Source: Negativicutes bacterium (lineage in GTDB: Bacteria > Bacillota_C > Negativicutes > Sporomusales_B > JARLHX01). Taken from it: 64,000 nt of DNA. The stretch covers positions 1 through 64,000 of the forward strand of contig JARLHX010000221.1 in the NCBI GenBank assembly GCA_031292035.1, given 5' to 3'. A model generated the notes under the pieces. That model saw only the letters and a list, made by a program, of their open reading frames with translations, was not told where the DNA came from and searched no databases. This document shows, piece after piece, positions 42,297 through 52,522 of this stretch. Both the position numbers and the translations under genes were made by a program. Each line of letters opens with the position of its first letter. The stretch's first letter is position 1.

Positions 42297-43316
42297 ATGC
42301 TATTATCCGATTTTGATTATCACTTGCCGGAAGAGCTGATCGCACAGCAGCCGGCTGACATCCGCGACCATTCCCGCCTGCTGGTGCTTGATCGCACCAC
42401 CGGGGCCCTAAGCCATCGCCTGTTTTTCGATCTGCCGCAGTACCTTGCCGCAGGCGATACCTTGGTATTCAACGACACCCGGGTCATTCCGGCGCGGCTG
42501 ATCGGGATCAAGGCCGGTACCGGCGCCAAGGTGGAGGTCTTTTTGCTCCACCGGCTGGATGCTGATCGCTGGGAAGCCCTGGTCAAGCCCGGCCGCAAAC
42601 TCAGACCAGGCACTATGGTCGAATTCAACGCCGAATTGTCGTGCGAAATACTTGCTGTTACCGACTTTGGCGGACGCATCGTCCGCTTTGTTTTTGACGG
42701 GATTTTTGAAGAAATTCTCGACCAGCTGGGGGAAACGCCGCTGCCTCCTTATATCCATGCCAAGCTGGCCGACAAGGAGCGCTACCAGACAGTCTATGCC
42801 CGCGAGCGCGGCTCGGCCGCGGCGCCGACGGCGGGACTGCATTTTACCCCCGAGCTGTTGGCTGGGCTGAAGGAAAAAGGGGTCAATCTGGCGTTTGTTA
42901 CCCTGCATGTTGGCCTTGGGACCTTCCGGCCGGTGAGTGTCGACGATGTTACCAGCCATAAAATGCACCGGGAATTCTACTCTGTTCCGGCCGAGACTGC
43001 CGATATCGTTAATCGCACTCGGGCGCGGGGCGGGCGGATTATTGCCGTCGGCACCACCGCGGTGCGGACGCTGGAAACGGCGTCTGCCTCCGGAGTTTTG
43101 GAGGCAGGCAGCGGCTGGACCGAGATTTTCATCTACCCAGGCTATGAATTCAAGATGGTCGACGCCCTTGTTACCAACTTTCACCTGCCCAAGTCTACCC
43201 TGCTGATGCTCATCAGCGCCCTCGCCGGGCGGGACAAGGTACTTGCCGCCTATCGCGAAGCGGTGGCCCAGCAATACCGCTTCTTCAGCTTCGGCGACGC
43301 CATGCTGATTGAGTGA
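42297..43316 (+). CDS. queA: tRNA preQ1(34) S-adenosylmethionine ribosyltransferase-isomerase QueA
   Basis: 339 residues. Transfers and isomerises the ribosyl part of SAM onto preQ1 in tRNA to give epoxyqueuosine. Motifs: [55 protein letters not shown] and [16 protein letters not shown]. It begins 11 bp after spoIID. A minus-strand gene separates it from tgt. Confidence 0.97.
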   Translation: MLLSDFDYHLPEELIAQQPADIRDHSRLLVLDRTTGALSHRLFFDLPQYLAAGDTLVFNDTRVIPARLIGIKAGTGAKVEVFLLHRLDADRWEALVKPGRKLRPGTMVEFNAELSCEILAVTDFGGRIVRFVFDGIFEEILDQLGETPLPPYIHAKLADKERYQTVYARERGSAAAPTAGLHFTPELLAGLKEKGVNLAFVTLHVGLGTFRPVSVDDVTSHKMHREFYSVPAETADIVNRTRARGGRIIAVGTTAVRTLETASASGVLEAGSGWTEIFIYPGYEFKMVDALVTNFHLPKSTLLMLISALAGRDKVLAAYREAVAQQYRFFSFGDAMLIE

Positions 43317-43408
43317 TGCAGTATTTTGGATAAAGAAAAAACCACATTGTGCGGCAAGGGCCGATACAACATGGTCAGTTATTGAATCAGAGATGTTAGG
43401 GTGCAGTG

Positions 43409-44152
43409 TCAATCGCCTGGCGTGACAGGTTCGGGTGCCGCAGCAGCGGGAGCGCGACTTTTTATTGATTCCAGCCGCAAAAACAGCAGGAGTAGGACAA
43501 CCTGGCTGAAGCCTTCGAAGGCCGCATCTAAAATGGCGGTTGGCACAAGGAGCAACAGGTTATCGGGAAAAATGAACACAATTAGTACGCCCCAGATATA
43601 CTCAACCGCGATTCTGGCAATTGTCAGTAATACCAACATTCCAAATACAGTCCACCAATGACCTTCAACCAAGCTTTTACTGTAGCGAAGAGCGGCCATG
43701 CCGCGAAAGTCCCGCAAGATAACAGCTTGCAACGCAAATAAATAAAATACTCCCATGATAATCCCAGGGATTATAACCAGCAGGAACGCTACCAATAGGA
43801 TGACTGCAGCAATGGAACAGGTCATCGCAGCAGCTGCCGATTTGGTTCGCACGGTGCTCATTATTGCAGACCATTTGACGGTTTCGCCGTGTACAATGCT
43901 GGCAAGTAACTGAATCAGCGCACAGGATACCAATACATAGAGGACGAAATAAAGGATGAACCATCCAATAGAAGATAGCGTAAGATTTTGTTTGTCGATC
44001 AAGAGGTCTTTGAAATAAGGCGGCACTGTAATCAGCAGTGAAGCTATCACAATGAGGATTGGATGGCGGGAGAAGATCCCCCAACCGAGGCGGAAAATTT
44101 GCGTGACCGACAGGTCTTCAGCAGCAGAAATCTGCTCATTGTATGTAACCAA
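43409..44152 (-). CDS. Polytopic membrane protein inserted between queA and tgt
   Basis: 247 residues, unknown. Six or so TM helices (such as VIASLLITVPPYFKDLL, GWFILYFVLYVLVSCALIQLL, AVILLVAFLLVIIPGIIMGV), in the style of glycerophosphodiester phosphodiesterase membrane-anchor domains. The segment RYSKSLVEGHWWTVFGMLVLL is typical of such proteins. TTG start at 44152 behind GGAGGTGCGCC. It is antisense to the queA-tgt direction and splits the usual operon. Confidence 0.75.
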   Translation of the reverse strand: MVTYNEQISAAEDLSVTQIFRLGWGIFSRHPILIVIASLLITVPPYFKDLLIDKQNLTLSSIGWFILYFVLYVLVSCALIQLLASIVHGETVKWSAIMSTVRTKSAAAAMTCSIAAVILLVAFLLVIIPGIIMGVFYLFALQAVILRDFRGMAALRYSKSLVEGHWWTVFGMLVLLTIARIAVEYIWGVLIVFIFPDNLLLLVPTAILDAAFEGFSQVVLLLLFLRLESIKSRAPAAAAPEPVTPGD

Positions 44153-44200
44153 GGCGCACCTCCAAAACCACTTCAATTCTCAACAAAATATTCCGTTATA

Positions 44201-45377
<1,177 letters not shown>

Positions 45378-45437
45378 AGGATTTCGACCCAGGGTGTGGA
45401 ATATATCGAAAAGACAAATTAAGGGAGGTGAATTTGC

Positions 45438-45737
45438 TTGGCAATTCCAGACGACATTCTGCAAATGATCAATGCTTCCTGGCCTTTTCTTCTGATGATG
45501 GTTATTTTCTATTTCCTGTTCTATCGCCCACAGAAAAAAGAGCAGCAGAAGCGCAATGAACTGCTTAACAGCCTGAAAAAAGGGGACCGCATCATTACTG
45601 CCGGCGGCATGTACGGGACTATTACCGCCCTTTCCGAAAAGACGGTCACCATCCAGGTGGCTGACAAGGTGCAGGTCGATTTCTCGCGGAGCTCGGTGAC
45701 GGGTTTCCAGAATTCGAACAAGAACAGCGACAAGTAA
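45438..45737 (+). CDS. yajC: Preprotein translocase subunit YajC
   Basis: 99 residues. One TM helix (WPFLLMMVIFYFLFYRPQKKEQ) followed by a small cytosolic beta domain (LKKGDRIITAGGMYGTI). Auxiliary partner of SecDF. TTG start at 45438 behind AAGGGAGGTG. Confidence 0.95.
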   Translation: MAIPDDILQMINASWPFLLMMVIFYFLFYRPQKKEQQKRNELLNSLKKGDRIITAGGMYGTITALSEKTVTIQVADKVQVDFSRSSVTGFQNSNKNSDK

Positions 45738-45739
45738 GT

Positions 45740-46339
45740 ATGACACACGAGGCCGCACGAGCGGAAAAGCAGCGGCTGCGCCAAGAAATATTGGAAAAGC
45801 GGCGTAGCCTCACTCCAGAGCAGGTGGCGGACGGCAGCAGTCGAATCGCCGCTGATTTTTGCGCCTGGCCGGTGTATCTGGCTGCAAATACCATCATGAT
45901 TTACCTGGCCATGGCGGACGAGCCCCAGACAGATGGTCTGATCGTTGACGCCCTGGCGTGGGGAAAACAGGTGTGTGTACCCGTTCTGACAGAGAAATAC
46001 GGTGTGATGACCGCCGCCGAAATCACCGGCCTTGAGGGTTTGGTGACCGGCCGGCTGGGCCTTAAAATGCCTGACCCGGCCTCAGCCAGACCAGTTTGCC
46101 CTGCCACCATCGATCTGGTGGTGGTGCCGGGTGTGGCTTTTGATTCAAGCGGCAACCGACTTGGTATGGGCGCCGGCTACTACGACCGTTTTCTGGCTGA
46201 GGCCAGCAACGGCGTGCGGCTCGGGCTGGCCTGGTCGTGGCAGCTCGCCGCAAGGGTTCCCAGTGAAGATTTCGATATCAAGATGCACTATCTGTTGACG
46301 GAAGGTGGCTTTTTATCCTGCGGCCGGGGCGGAGGATGA
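45740..46339 (+). CDS. 5-formyltetrahydrofolate cyclo-ligase
   Basis: 199 residues. Converts 5-formyl-THF to 5,10-methenyl-THF with ATP. Motifs: KQRLRQEILEKRRSL at the N-terminus, VPGVAFDSSGNRLGMGAGYYDRFL near residue 135-160. It starts 2 bp after yajC. One-carbon folate traffic is central in acetogenic anaerobes, but no such pathway is visible here. Confidence 0.93.
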   Translation: MTHEAARAEKQRLRQEILEKRRSLTPEQVADGSSRIAADFCAWPVYLAANTIMIYLAMADEPQTDGLIVDALAWGKQVCVPVLTEKYGVMTAAEITGLEGLVTGRLGLKMPDPASARPVCPATIDLVVVPGVAFDSSGNRLGMGAGYYDRFLAEASNGVRLGLAWSWQLAARVPSEDFDIKMHYLLTEGGFLSCGRGGG

Positions 46340-46370
46340 TCGAGCGCCGTGCAGGCTCAGGGAATGGGTT

Positions 46371-47075
46371 ATGGAGATTAAAGTTGGTATCGCTAAAATC
46401 AATAAATACGCGGTGGCCGATTGTGGAGACAGTGTAGAAGTGGCAGAACGACCACGTGGTGGTATTTCTGCCATTTTAGCTGATGGTCAGGGCAGCGGAA
46501 AATCGGCCAAGATTACCAGTGGCCTTGTTGTGGCGCGGGCGGCGGCCCTTATCACCGAAGGGGCGCGCGACGGCGCGGTGGCCAGGGCAGTCCACGACTA
46601 TCTTTACACCATCAAGGACGGCAAAGTTTCGTCCACCCTCGCCATTCTCAGCGCCGATCTGGAGACTGAGACAGTGGTTTTTTCCCGCAATTCCAACTGC
46701 CCGGTACTGGTTAAAGGATTATATGGTATTGACAGTTATGACGACGAAGTCAATCCGATCGGCGTTCATAAACATATGAAGCCGTTGATGAATCAAATCC
46801 CCCTCGAAGTGGGCACAATTGTGGTAACATACTCCGACGGCATTCAAGCAGCCGGACGGAAGAGGGGCAATCCCATGCAGCTGGACAAGATCTTCCGCTA
46901 TATAACCGAAAATGAGCCGGAGGACGTGGATTTTATCGCCCAAAGCATTCTTGAATATGCTCTGGAACTCGACGAATATCGTGCCGGAGACGATATGACG
47001 GTGGTGGCTTTGGGGATTTCGGGGCGGGAGTCGGCCTACAAGATTCAGCGGATTAGCGTTTCTTTTCCGTATTAA
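46371..47075 (+). CDS. Stand-alone SpoIIE/PP2C-type phosphatase
   Basis: 234 residues. PP2C-like aspartates in ILADGQGSG (Asp38), VTYSDGIQ (Asp156) and AGDDMTV (Asp207-208). No membrane, PAS or other sensor domain. Related in layout to the phosphatase of the hydrogenase cluster but without its C-terminal domain. The ATG at 46371 has only a weak AGGGA box. It opens a three-gene cassette (phosphatase, P-loop protein, HD protein). Confidence 0.85.
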   Translation: MEIKVGIAKINKYAVADCGDSVEVAERPRGGISAILADGQGSGKSAKITSGLVVARAAALITEGARDGAVARAVHDYLYTIKDGKVSSTLAILSADLETETVVFSRNSNCPVLVKGLYGIDSYDDEVNPIGVHKHMKPLMNQIPLEVGTIVVTYSDGIQAAGRKRGNPMQLDKIFRYITENEPEDVDFIAQSILEYALELDEYRAGDDMTVVALGISGRESAYKIQRISVSFPY

Positions 47076-47087
47076 GTGGGTGATACT

Positions 47088-47426
47088 ATGCGGGTTGTTG
47101 TAAGCGGCCCCTGCGCGTCAGGCAAGACTACCCTGGTGGCCGGCCTCACGGCACGGGGTATAGAGGCGTACAATGTGGCTCAGGAACATTCCGGCGTTCC
47201 AACCTTGTGGCGGAGAAAAAACCCTGATGTCCTGGTGCTGCTTGATGCTACCCTGCCGGTTATCCGCACACGGCGCAACGTCCCCTGGGGCGAAGAAAGG
47301 CTGACGGCCCAGCGCCTGCGTCTGCGCGACGCCCGCCAGAACGCTGATCTCTATATTGACACAGATCCCCTTACCCGGGAAGAAGTCGTCGAGAGAGTAT
47401 TAGAGCATATCAAGGAGAGACACTGA
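47088..47426 (+). CDS. Small P-loop NTPase / kinase-like protein
   Basis: 112 residues. Walker A SGPCASGKTTL at the very N-terminus; then PDVLVLLDATLPVIRTRRN, which resembles the P-loop kinase core. It is much shorter than known adenylate or shikimate kinases and has no evident lid domain. Substrate unknown. It begins 12 bp after the phosphatase and ends 1 bp before the HD protein gene, so the three are likely one transcription unit. Confidence 0.75.
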   Translation: MRVVVSGPCASGKTTLVAGLTARGIEAYNVAQEHSGVPTLWRRKNPDVLVLLDATLPVIRTRRNVPWGEERLTAQRLRLRDARQNADLYIDTDPLTREEVVERVLEHIKERH

Positions 47427-47427
47427 C

Positions 47428-48090
47428 ATGCTAATTACTGAAGCTAATTTGAAGCAGGATCATGAAGTCCAAGTGTATCTCGCCAGCGGCACCGAATATC
47501 TCCGCCAAATGGGCTTTACCGAGCACGGCGATCGGCACGCCTCCATTGTTGCCAAGTTTTCCCGCCGGGTACTGGAAAGTCTGTCTTATAGCGAACGAGA
47601 CTGTGAGCTAGCGGCCATCGCCGGGTATCTTCACGATATTGCCAACATGGTCAACCGCTTCAACCATGGCGGCAACGGTGCGATGATGGCCCACAGCATT
47701 CTCAGGCGGCTCGAGATGCCGCCGGAAGAGATCGCGCTGGTGGTGTCAGCCATCGGCAACCATGAGGAAGAGCGGGGTAATGCTGTCAATCATGTGGCCT
47801 CGGCCCTTATTCTTGCCGACAAGTCTGATGTGCACCGTTCCCGGGTGACCAATCGCGATTTTGCCAAGTTTGAAATCCACGACCGGGTCAACTATGCGGC
47901 GGTAAGCAGCGAACTCCTTGTGGACAAGGAGAAGGAGACCATCTCCCTCAAGCTGGTAATTGATACCGACATCTGCCCGGTTATGGAATATTTCGAGATT
48001 TTTCTTGAACGGATGATCATGTGCCGACGGGCAGCCGAGTTTCTCAAGTGCCGGTTTAAACTCATAATCAACGAAAATGAACTGCTTTAG
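47428..48090 (+). CDS. HD-domain phosphohydrolase
   Basis: 220 residues. HD signature: His in HGDRHASIVAKF, HD in IAGYLHDIANMVNRFNHGG, further His in IGNHEEERGNAVNHVASALILADKSDV. HD enzymes hydrolyse nucleotides or cyclic nucleotides; the substrate cannot be inferred. An HD gene just upstream of secD is a recurrent arrangement in Clostridia and relatives. Confidence 0.85.
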   Translation: MLITEANLKQDHEVQVYLASGTEYLRQMGFTEHGDRHASIVAKFSRRVLESLSYSERDCELAAIAGYLHDIANMVNRFNHGGNGAMMAHSILRRLEMPPEEIALVVSAIGNHEEERGNAVNHVASALILADKSDVHRSRVTNRDFAKFEIHDRVNYAAVSSELLVDKEKETISLKLVIDTDICPVMEYFEIFLERMIMCRRAAEFLKCRFKLIINENELL

Positions 48091-48104
48091 CCTGTTGCCA
48101 GTCG

Positions 48105-48134
48105 TTGACAGGGCAGCAGCCGAAGGGATATAAT
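48105..48134 (+). promoter_or_regulatory. Consensus sigma-A promoter of secDF
   Basis: TTGACA (48105-48110), 18 bases, TATAAT (48129-48134). Both hexamers are perfect. The secD start lies 43 bp on, so secDF has its own strong promoter. Confidence 0.85.
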
Positions 48135-48176
48135 GGATTTTAGTGCATAAGAGACTTAGGATTGGAGGAGAAATCC

Positions 48177-49382
48177 TTGAGATGGGGCAATCTAGCTAAA
48201 TTTTTAGTTGTCGCGCTGGCGATCATCGTAGGCTTCGGGGTGTTCATATCCCCGCTGGCCATGTCCATCAAACAGGGACTAGACCTGCAAGGCGGCACCC
48301 ATGTTGTCATGGAGGCCGTGGACACACCGGACGCGCCGGTGAATGAAGACGCCATGCAGCGGTTGGTCCGGGTTATTGAACGCCGGGTCAACGAAATGGG
48401 CCTTACTGAGCCCATTATTCAGCGCCAGGGAGAACGGCGCATTATTGTCGAACTGCCGGGGGTCAAGGACCCTGAGGCAGCGATCGCTCTGATCGGCAAG
48501 ACGGCCATGCTGGAGTTTAAGGACGAAAGCGGGACGACTCAGCTAACAGGCAAAGACCTAAAAGACGCCAAGGCGCAGATTGATAACAATAACCGCAATC
48601 TTGTCGCCCTGGAATTCACCGATGAAGGCGGCAAAAAATTCGCTGATCTCACTGCCAAGAATGTCGGTAAACAGATCGGCATCCTGTTGGACAAGCAGAT
48701 GCTGACAAATCCGGTGGTCAATGAACCCATCCCCAACGGCAAGGCCATCATCACCGGCCAGCGGACCCTGGAGGAAGCGCAGCAGATCGCGCTCTTGCTC
48801 CGTTCCGGCGCACTGCCTGTCAAAGTTGACATTATCGAGACCCGTACCGTGGGACCCACCCTTGGTCAGGATTCCAAGGAAAAAAGCCAAGTGGCTTTCG
48901 CCATCGCTATTGTTGCGATCATTATCTTCATGCTTTTGTTTTACCGCATGTCCGGGTTGGTGGCCAACATCGCCCTGACGCTGTATGTCCTCTTGCTGCT
49001 CTTCTGTTTGAAAATGCTCAACGCAACGATGACCCTGCCTGGTATCGCGGGCATCATATTGTCGATGGGTATGGCGGTTGACGCCAACGTACTGATTTTT
49101 GAGCGCTTCAAAGAGGAATATCGCGCAGGAAAGACCCTGCGGGCGGCCATGGATGCCGGGTTTGACCGGGCATTCAGGACGATTATTGACGCCAATACCA
49201 CCACCTTTATCGCTGCAGCGGTACTGTACGCTATGGGTACCGGCCCGATCAAAGGCTTTGCCATCAACCTTGGCCTAGGCATTATCCTGGGCATCCTTAC
49301 CGCGGTTTTTGTTACAAAATTCTTACTGAAGTCGCTGATGAACTCCAATGCCTTCAAAAGCGGCAAAGTATTTGGGGCATAG
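48177..49382 (+). CDS. secD: Protein translocase subunit SecD
   Basis: 401 residues with six TM helices: one at the N-terminus, a large extracytoplasmic P1-like domain (QGLDLQGGTHVVMEAVD), and five more at the C-terminus (IAGIILSMGMAVDANVLIFERF is the family hallmark). It uses the proton or sodium gradient to pull exported proteins. TTG at 48177 is preferred, behind GGAGGAGAAA; TTG at 48162 has no site. Confidence 0.97.
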   Translation: MRWGNLAKFLVVALAIIVGFGVFISPLAMSIKQGLDLQGGTHVVMEAVDTPDAPVNEDAMQRLVRVIERRVNEMGLTEPIIQRQGERRIIVELPGVKDPEAAIALIGKTAMLEFKDESGTTQLTGKDLKDAKAQIDNNNRNLVALEFTDEGGKKFADLTAKNVGKQIGILLDKQMLTNPVVNEPIPNGKAIITGQRTLEEAQQIALLLRSGALPVKVDIIETRTVGPTLGQDSKEKSQVAFAIAIVAIIIFMLLFYRMSGLVANIALTLYVLLLLFCLKMLNATMTLPGIAGIILSMGMAVDANVLIFERFKEEYRAGKTLRAAMDAGFDRAFRTIIDANTTTFIAAAVLYAMGTGPIKGFAINLGLGIILGILTAVFVTKFLLKSLMNSNAFKSGKVFGA

Positions 49383-49396
49383 GGGGTGGATGAGAA

Positions 49397-50308
49397 ATGA
49401 CATATAAGTTTGACATTATCGGCAAGCGTTATTGGTTTTTCCTGCTTTCCGCCCTCATCGTCATTCCGGGCCTGATTTCTATTGCTGTTCAGGGCTTTAA
49501 CCTGGGTATCGACTTTACCGGCGGCACTATGCTGGACCTGAAATTCGCCCGTGCGGTAACGGTAAGCGAAGTTCGGGAAGTTCTCAAAGATGTCCATCTG
49601 GAAAACAGCACCATCCAGCTGGCCTCCACCAGCGGAGAAGCTTCGCCCAACGTATTCATCCGTACCCGGGTGCTGGAAGAAAACGAGCGTATCGAAATCC
49701 TCAGTGATCTTCAGAAAAAAATCGGCCCTTATGACGTACTGCGTGTCGAAAAGGTCGGCGCCATCATCGGCACCGAGCTGACCCGCCAAGCCCTCATTGC
49801 GCTGATTGTAGCCTGGGCGCTGATGATCCTCTATATCAGCTGGCGGTTTGAGCACAAGTTCGCCGTCTCCGGTGTGCTGGCCATCCTCCATGACATCATT
49901 GTCGTGATGGGCATCTTTTCGCTATTGCACAGGGAGATCGACGCCTCTTTCGTGGCCGCCATCCTGACCATTGCCGGTTATTCGATCAATGACACCATCG
50001 TCATTTTCGACCGGATCAGGGAAAACCTGAAAACTCACAAGAAAACCGAGACCTTCCAGGAACTGGTCAACCGCAGCATCTGGCAGACCATGACCCGATC
50101 GATTTATACCGTTCTGACTGTGCTGTTCGCCACCGCCTCGCTCTATTTCTTCGGCGGCGAGACAACCAAAGGCTTTGCCCTGGCTCTCTTGATCGGCTTT
50201 ACCAGCGGCGCGTATTCGTCCATCTTTAACGCCAGCCCCATCTGGGTGACCTGGAAAGAGTGGGAAGAACGCCGCCGGATCGCGGTCAAGACCAAAGGCG
50301 CGAAGTAA
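49397..50308 (+). CDS. secF: Protein translocase subunit SecF
   Basis: 303 residues, six TM helices. Motifs: FNLGIDFTGGTMLDL, SWRFEHKFAVSGVLAILHDI, and TIAGYSINDTIVIFDRIREN. Partner of SecD; 14 bp behind it. Confidence 0.97.
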   Translation: MTYKFDIIGKRYWFFLLSALIVIPGLISIAVQGFNLGIDFTGGTMLDLKFARAVTVSEVREVLKDVHLENSTIQLASTSGEASPNVFIRTRVLEENERIEILSDLQKKIGPYDVLRVEKVGAIIGTELTRQALIALIVAWALMILYISWRFEHKFAVSGVLAILHDIIVVMGIFSLLHREIDASFVAAILTIAGYSINDTIVIFDRIRENLKTHKKTETFQELVNRSIWQTMTRSIYTVLTVLFATASLYFFGGETTKGFALALLIGFTSGAYSSIFNASPIWVTWKEWEERRRIAVKTKGAK

Positions 50309-50326
50309 ATCCAAATCGATAACAGT

Positions 50327-50359
50327 AAAAGAGGCAGGGATTTCTCCCGCCTCTTTTTT
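50327..50359 (+). terminator. Terminator after secF
   Basis: Stem AAAAGAGGC(A)GGGA pairing with TCCCGCCTCTTTT, three-to-four base loop, T-run at the end. Confidence 0.9.
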
Positions 50360-50462
50360 GTTTGTCCGGAAAATATTTATATACACCCGGCAGCGGTGAA
50401 TATTGCGCCAGACGCGGTCAGCGCTTAGTATAAAGATAAACGAAATGACAGGCAGGTGATTG

Positions 50463-51260
50463 ATGGTGAACAGCATCCTTCTCAGGCTGGAACAGCTAGG
50501 TTTTTCCTCCTATGAGGCCAAGGCCTATCTGGCGCTCCTGCGCAAGCACCCGGCCAACGGTTATGAGGTTAGCAAAATATCACGGATTCCGGTAGCTAAA
50601 ATCTACGATACCTTAAACCGGCTAAAGGTCAAGGGCGCGGTGGCGGAAAGTGGAACCGACCAGGGGAAATACTATCCTGTGCCGCCGGAAGCGCTGATGA
50701 ATAAGCTGAAACAAGATCTGACCGGCATGATGGAAGATCTGGAGGTCAGCCTGAAAGAGGTCGAGCCCCTGCCGGACATCGAACTGACGATGAATCTGTC
50801 CGGTTATGAGATCCTGGTGGACAAATTGCACCAGCTCATTGTCAACGCCCGTCAGTCGCTGCTGGTGTCGCTGTGGCCGGCGGAGGCGCAGCTTCTGGCT
50901 GATGATATCGTCGCAGCGGAAAAACGGGGTGTCACGGTGGTGTGCGGGGTATTTGGCGCTATGAACCTGGCGGTTGCCCATACAGTGAATCTCGAGAACT
51001 GCGGCCGGTCATCCGAGGACCGCCTGGGCAACCGACTGACGGTGGCGGTTGCTGACGCAACAGAGGTGGTCATCGGCGAGATCGGCGGCGAAGGCGGTGA
51101 GGGAATCTGGACCACAACGCCGGCCATCGTTCTGGTGGCGAAGGAATATGTCAAACACGATATATGGGGTCATTTTTTGATAGAGGCTCTGGGCGAAGAA
51201 AAGTTTGCCGGTCTCTGCCGGGAAAATTCACTATTGTCGTATTTAATAAAACAACGCTAG
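50463..51260 (+). CDS. TrmB family transcriptional regulator
   Basis: 265 residues. N-terminal winged helix (LGFSSYEAKAYLALLRKHPA, YEVSKISRIPVAKIYDTLNRL), short coiled coil, and a C-terminal effector domain related to phospholipase D folds (QSLLVSLWPAEAQLLADDI). TrmB proteins usually respond to sugars. Regulated genes unknown; two small downstream genes may be cotranscribed. ATG 50463 follows CAGGTGAT. Confidence 0.9.
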   Translation: MVNSILLRLEQLGFSSYEAKAYLALLRKHPANGYEVSKISRIPVAKIYDTLNRLKVKGAVAESGTDQGKYYPVPPEALMNKLKQDLTGMMEDLEVSLKEVEPLPDIELTMNLSGYEILVDKLHQLIVNARQSLLVSLWPAEAQLLADDIVAAEKRGVTVVCGVFGAMNLAVAHTVNLENCGRSSEDRLGNRLTVAVADATEVVIGEIGGEGGEGIWTTTPAIVLVAKEYVKHDIWGHFLIEALGEEKFAGLCRENSLLSYLIKQR

Positions 51261-51271
51261 GAGGGGTATTT

Positions 51272-51562
51272 ATGGCTGATTTAAAGATTACCGCCACTGC
51301 GGTGCAGGGCAAGTGCTCTGCCGGAATCAAAGCCGGTGACAAAATCGTCCTGCGGGGTGCTACCGTGTCCTTGGAGGAAAGCGACTGTATCTGCGGCTTT
51401 GCCTTTGCCAACATCTATCCGGCAGTATTTGCCGCCCGCCTCGGCCACGACCTGAAAGACCTCGGTCTGACCACGCGGACGGTGCAGTGCATCGATCCCG
51501 GTCCACCCTACAGCGAGGGCGGCACTGTCCATTTCCAGATTGAGGCCATCGAGCCGCGATGA
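51272..51562 (+). CDS. TIGR04076 family protein
   Basis: 96 residues. Conserved cysteines in GKCSAGIKAGDKIVLRG and DCICGFAFANIYPAVFAARLG, with CIDPG and GGTVHFQIEA near the end, as in TIGR04076 proteins of anaerobes. Function unknown; the cysteines may bind metal. GGAGGGG lies before ATG 51272. It overlaps the next gene by 4 bp. Confidence 0.85.
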   Translation: MADLKITATAVQGKCSAGIKAGDKIVLRGATVSLEESDCICGFAFANIYPAVFAARLGHDLKDLGLTTRTVQCIDPGPPYSEGGTVHFQIEAIEPR

Positions 51563-52455
51563 AGGAAGCAGAGCTGAACCGTCCCGAACCCAGCCTGATA
51601 TATGTTCATCTGGAACTATTGGTTGTTGTGGCCATTTGGGCCGGGACTTTTGTCGCCACAAAGCTCCTTTTAATGGAGGTTCCCCCGGCATTGTCGGCCT
51701 TGTACCGGTATCTGCTGGCCTCAGTGGTGATCGTGGCTGTGGACTGGCGGAATGGGGAGAAAATCCAGCGGCAAGACTATCCGGCTATTATTTTTCTCGC
51801 TTTGACCGGGGTGACCCTTTACTACCTCTTGCAGCATTTTGGCATCCGTTATACCGATGCCACCGACGCCGCCATCCTGATCAGCCTGTCGCCTGTATTC
51901 ATCGGTTTGATCTCCTGGATTTTGCTGGGCGAGAAGCTCCGCCCGCTGACCGTGACCGGCCTGGCGCTGGCCTTTGTCGGCGCCGTCCTGGTCATTACCG
52001 GCGGCCGCTTCGACTACGCGGCAATGGATCAACAGGTATGGGGAGATATTCTCATCCTGCTGACCGCCGTTTCCTGGGCCTTTTACAGTGTATATGGCAA
52101 GAAACTGCTCGGGCGATACCAGGTCAACACCATCATCAAATACACGACCGTGATTGGCACCATCTTTATCTTGCCATTTTCTCTGTCAGAGATTGCCGAT
52201 GTCAAATCCTTTGCCCTCAGCTGGGTAGGAGTCGGCTGTCTTCTTTATCTCGGACCATTGGCGTCGGTTTACGGCTACCTGGCTTGGTACCGGGCGCTGT
52301 CCAGACTGGCGCCGGTAACGGTGGGCAGCTATCTGTACTTTCGGCCGCTGCTCACTGGGATCATCGCCGCACTGGTCCTGGGTGAGGCGATCGGAGCCGG
52401 GGTGGCTGTCGGCGGCGGACTCATCCTGCTGGGCACCTATCTGACTGTGAAGTGA
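51559..52455 (+). CDS. EamA/DMT-family transporter
   Basis: 298 residues, ten TM helices in two EamA repeats (LELLVVVAIWAGTFVATKLLL, GDILILLTAVSWAFYSVYGKK). Drug/metabolite exporter superfamily; substrate unknown. Translationally coupled (ATGA) to the TIGR04076 gene. Confidence 0.92.
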   Translation: MKEAELNRPEPSLIYVHLELLVVVAIWAGTFVATKLLLMEVPPALSALYRYLLASVVIVAVDWRNGEKIQRQDYPAIIFLALTGVTLYYLLQHFGIRYTDATDAAILISLSPVFIGLISWILLGEKLRPLTVTGLALAFVGAVLVITGGRFDYAAMDQQVWGDILILLTAVSWAFYSVYGKKLLGRYQVNTIIKYTTVIGTIFILPFSLSEIADVKSFALSWVGVGCLLYLGPLASVYGYLAWYRALSRLAPVTVGSYLYFRPLLTGIIAALVLGEAIGAGVAVGGGLILLGTYLTVK

Positions 52456-52522
52456 CAACATTTTTTACACCATCCTGCCCCTATCCTAATATCATAGTAG
52501 CGATAGAGGTGGTGGTAAGGAT

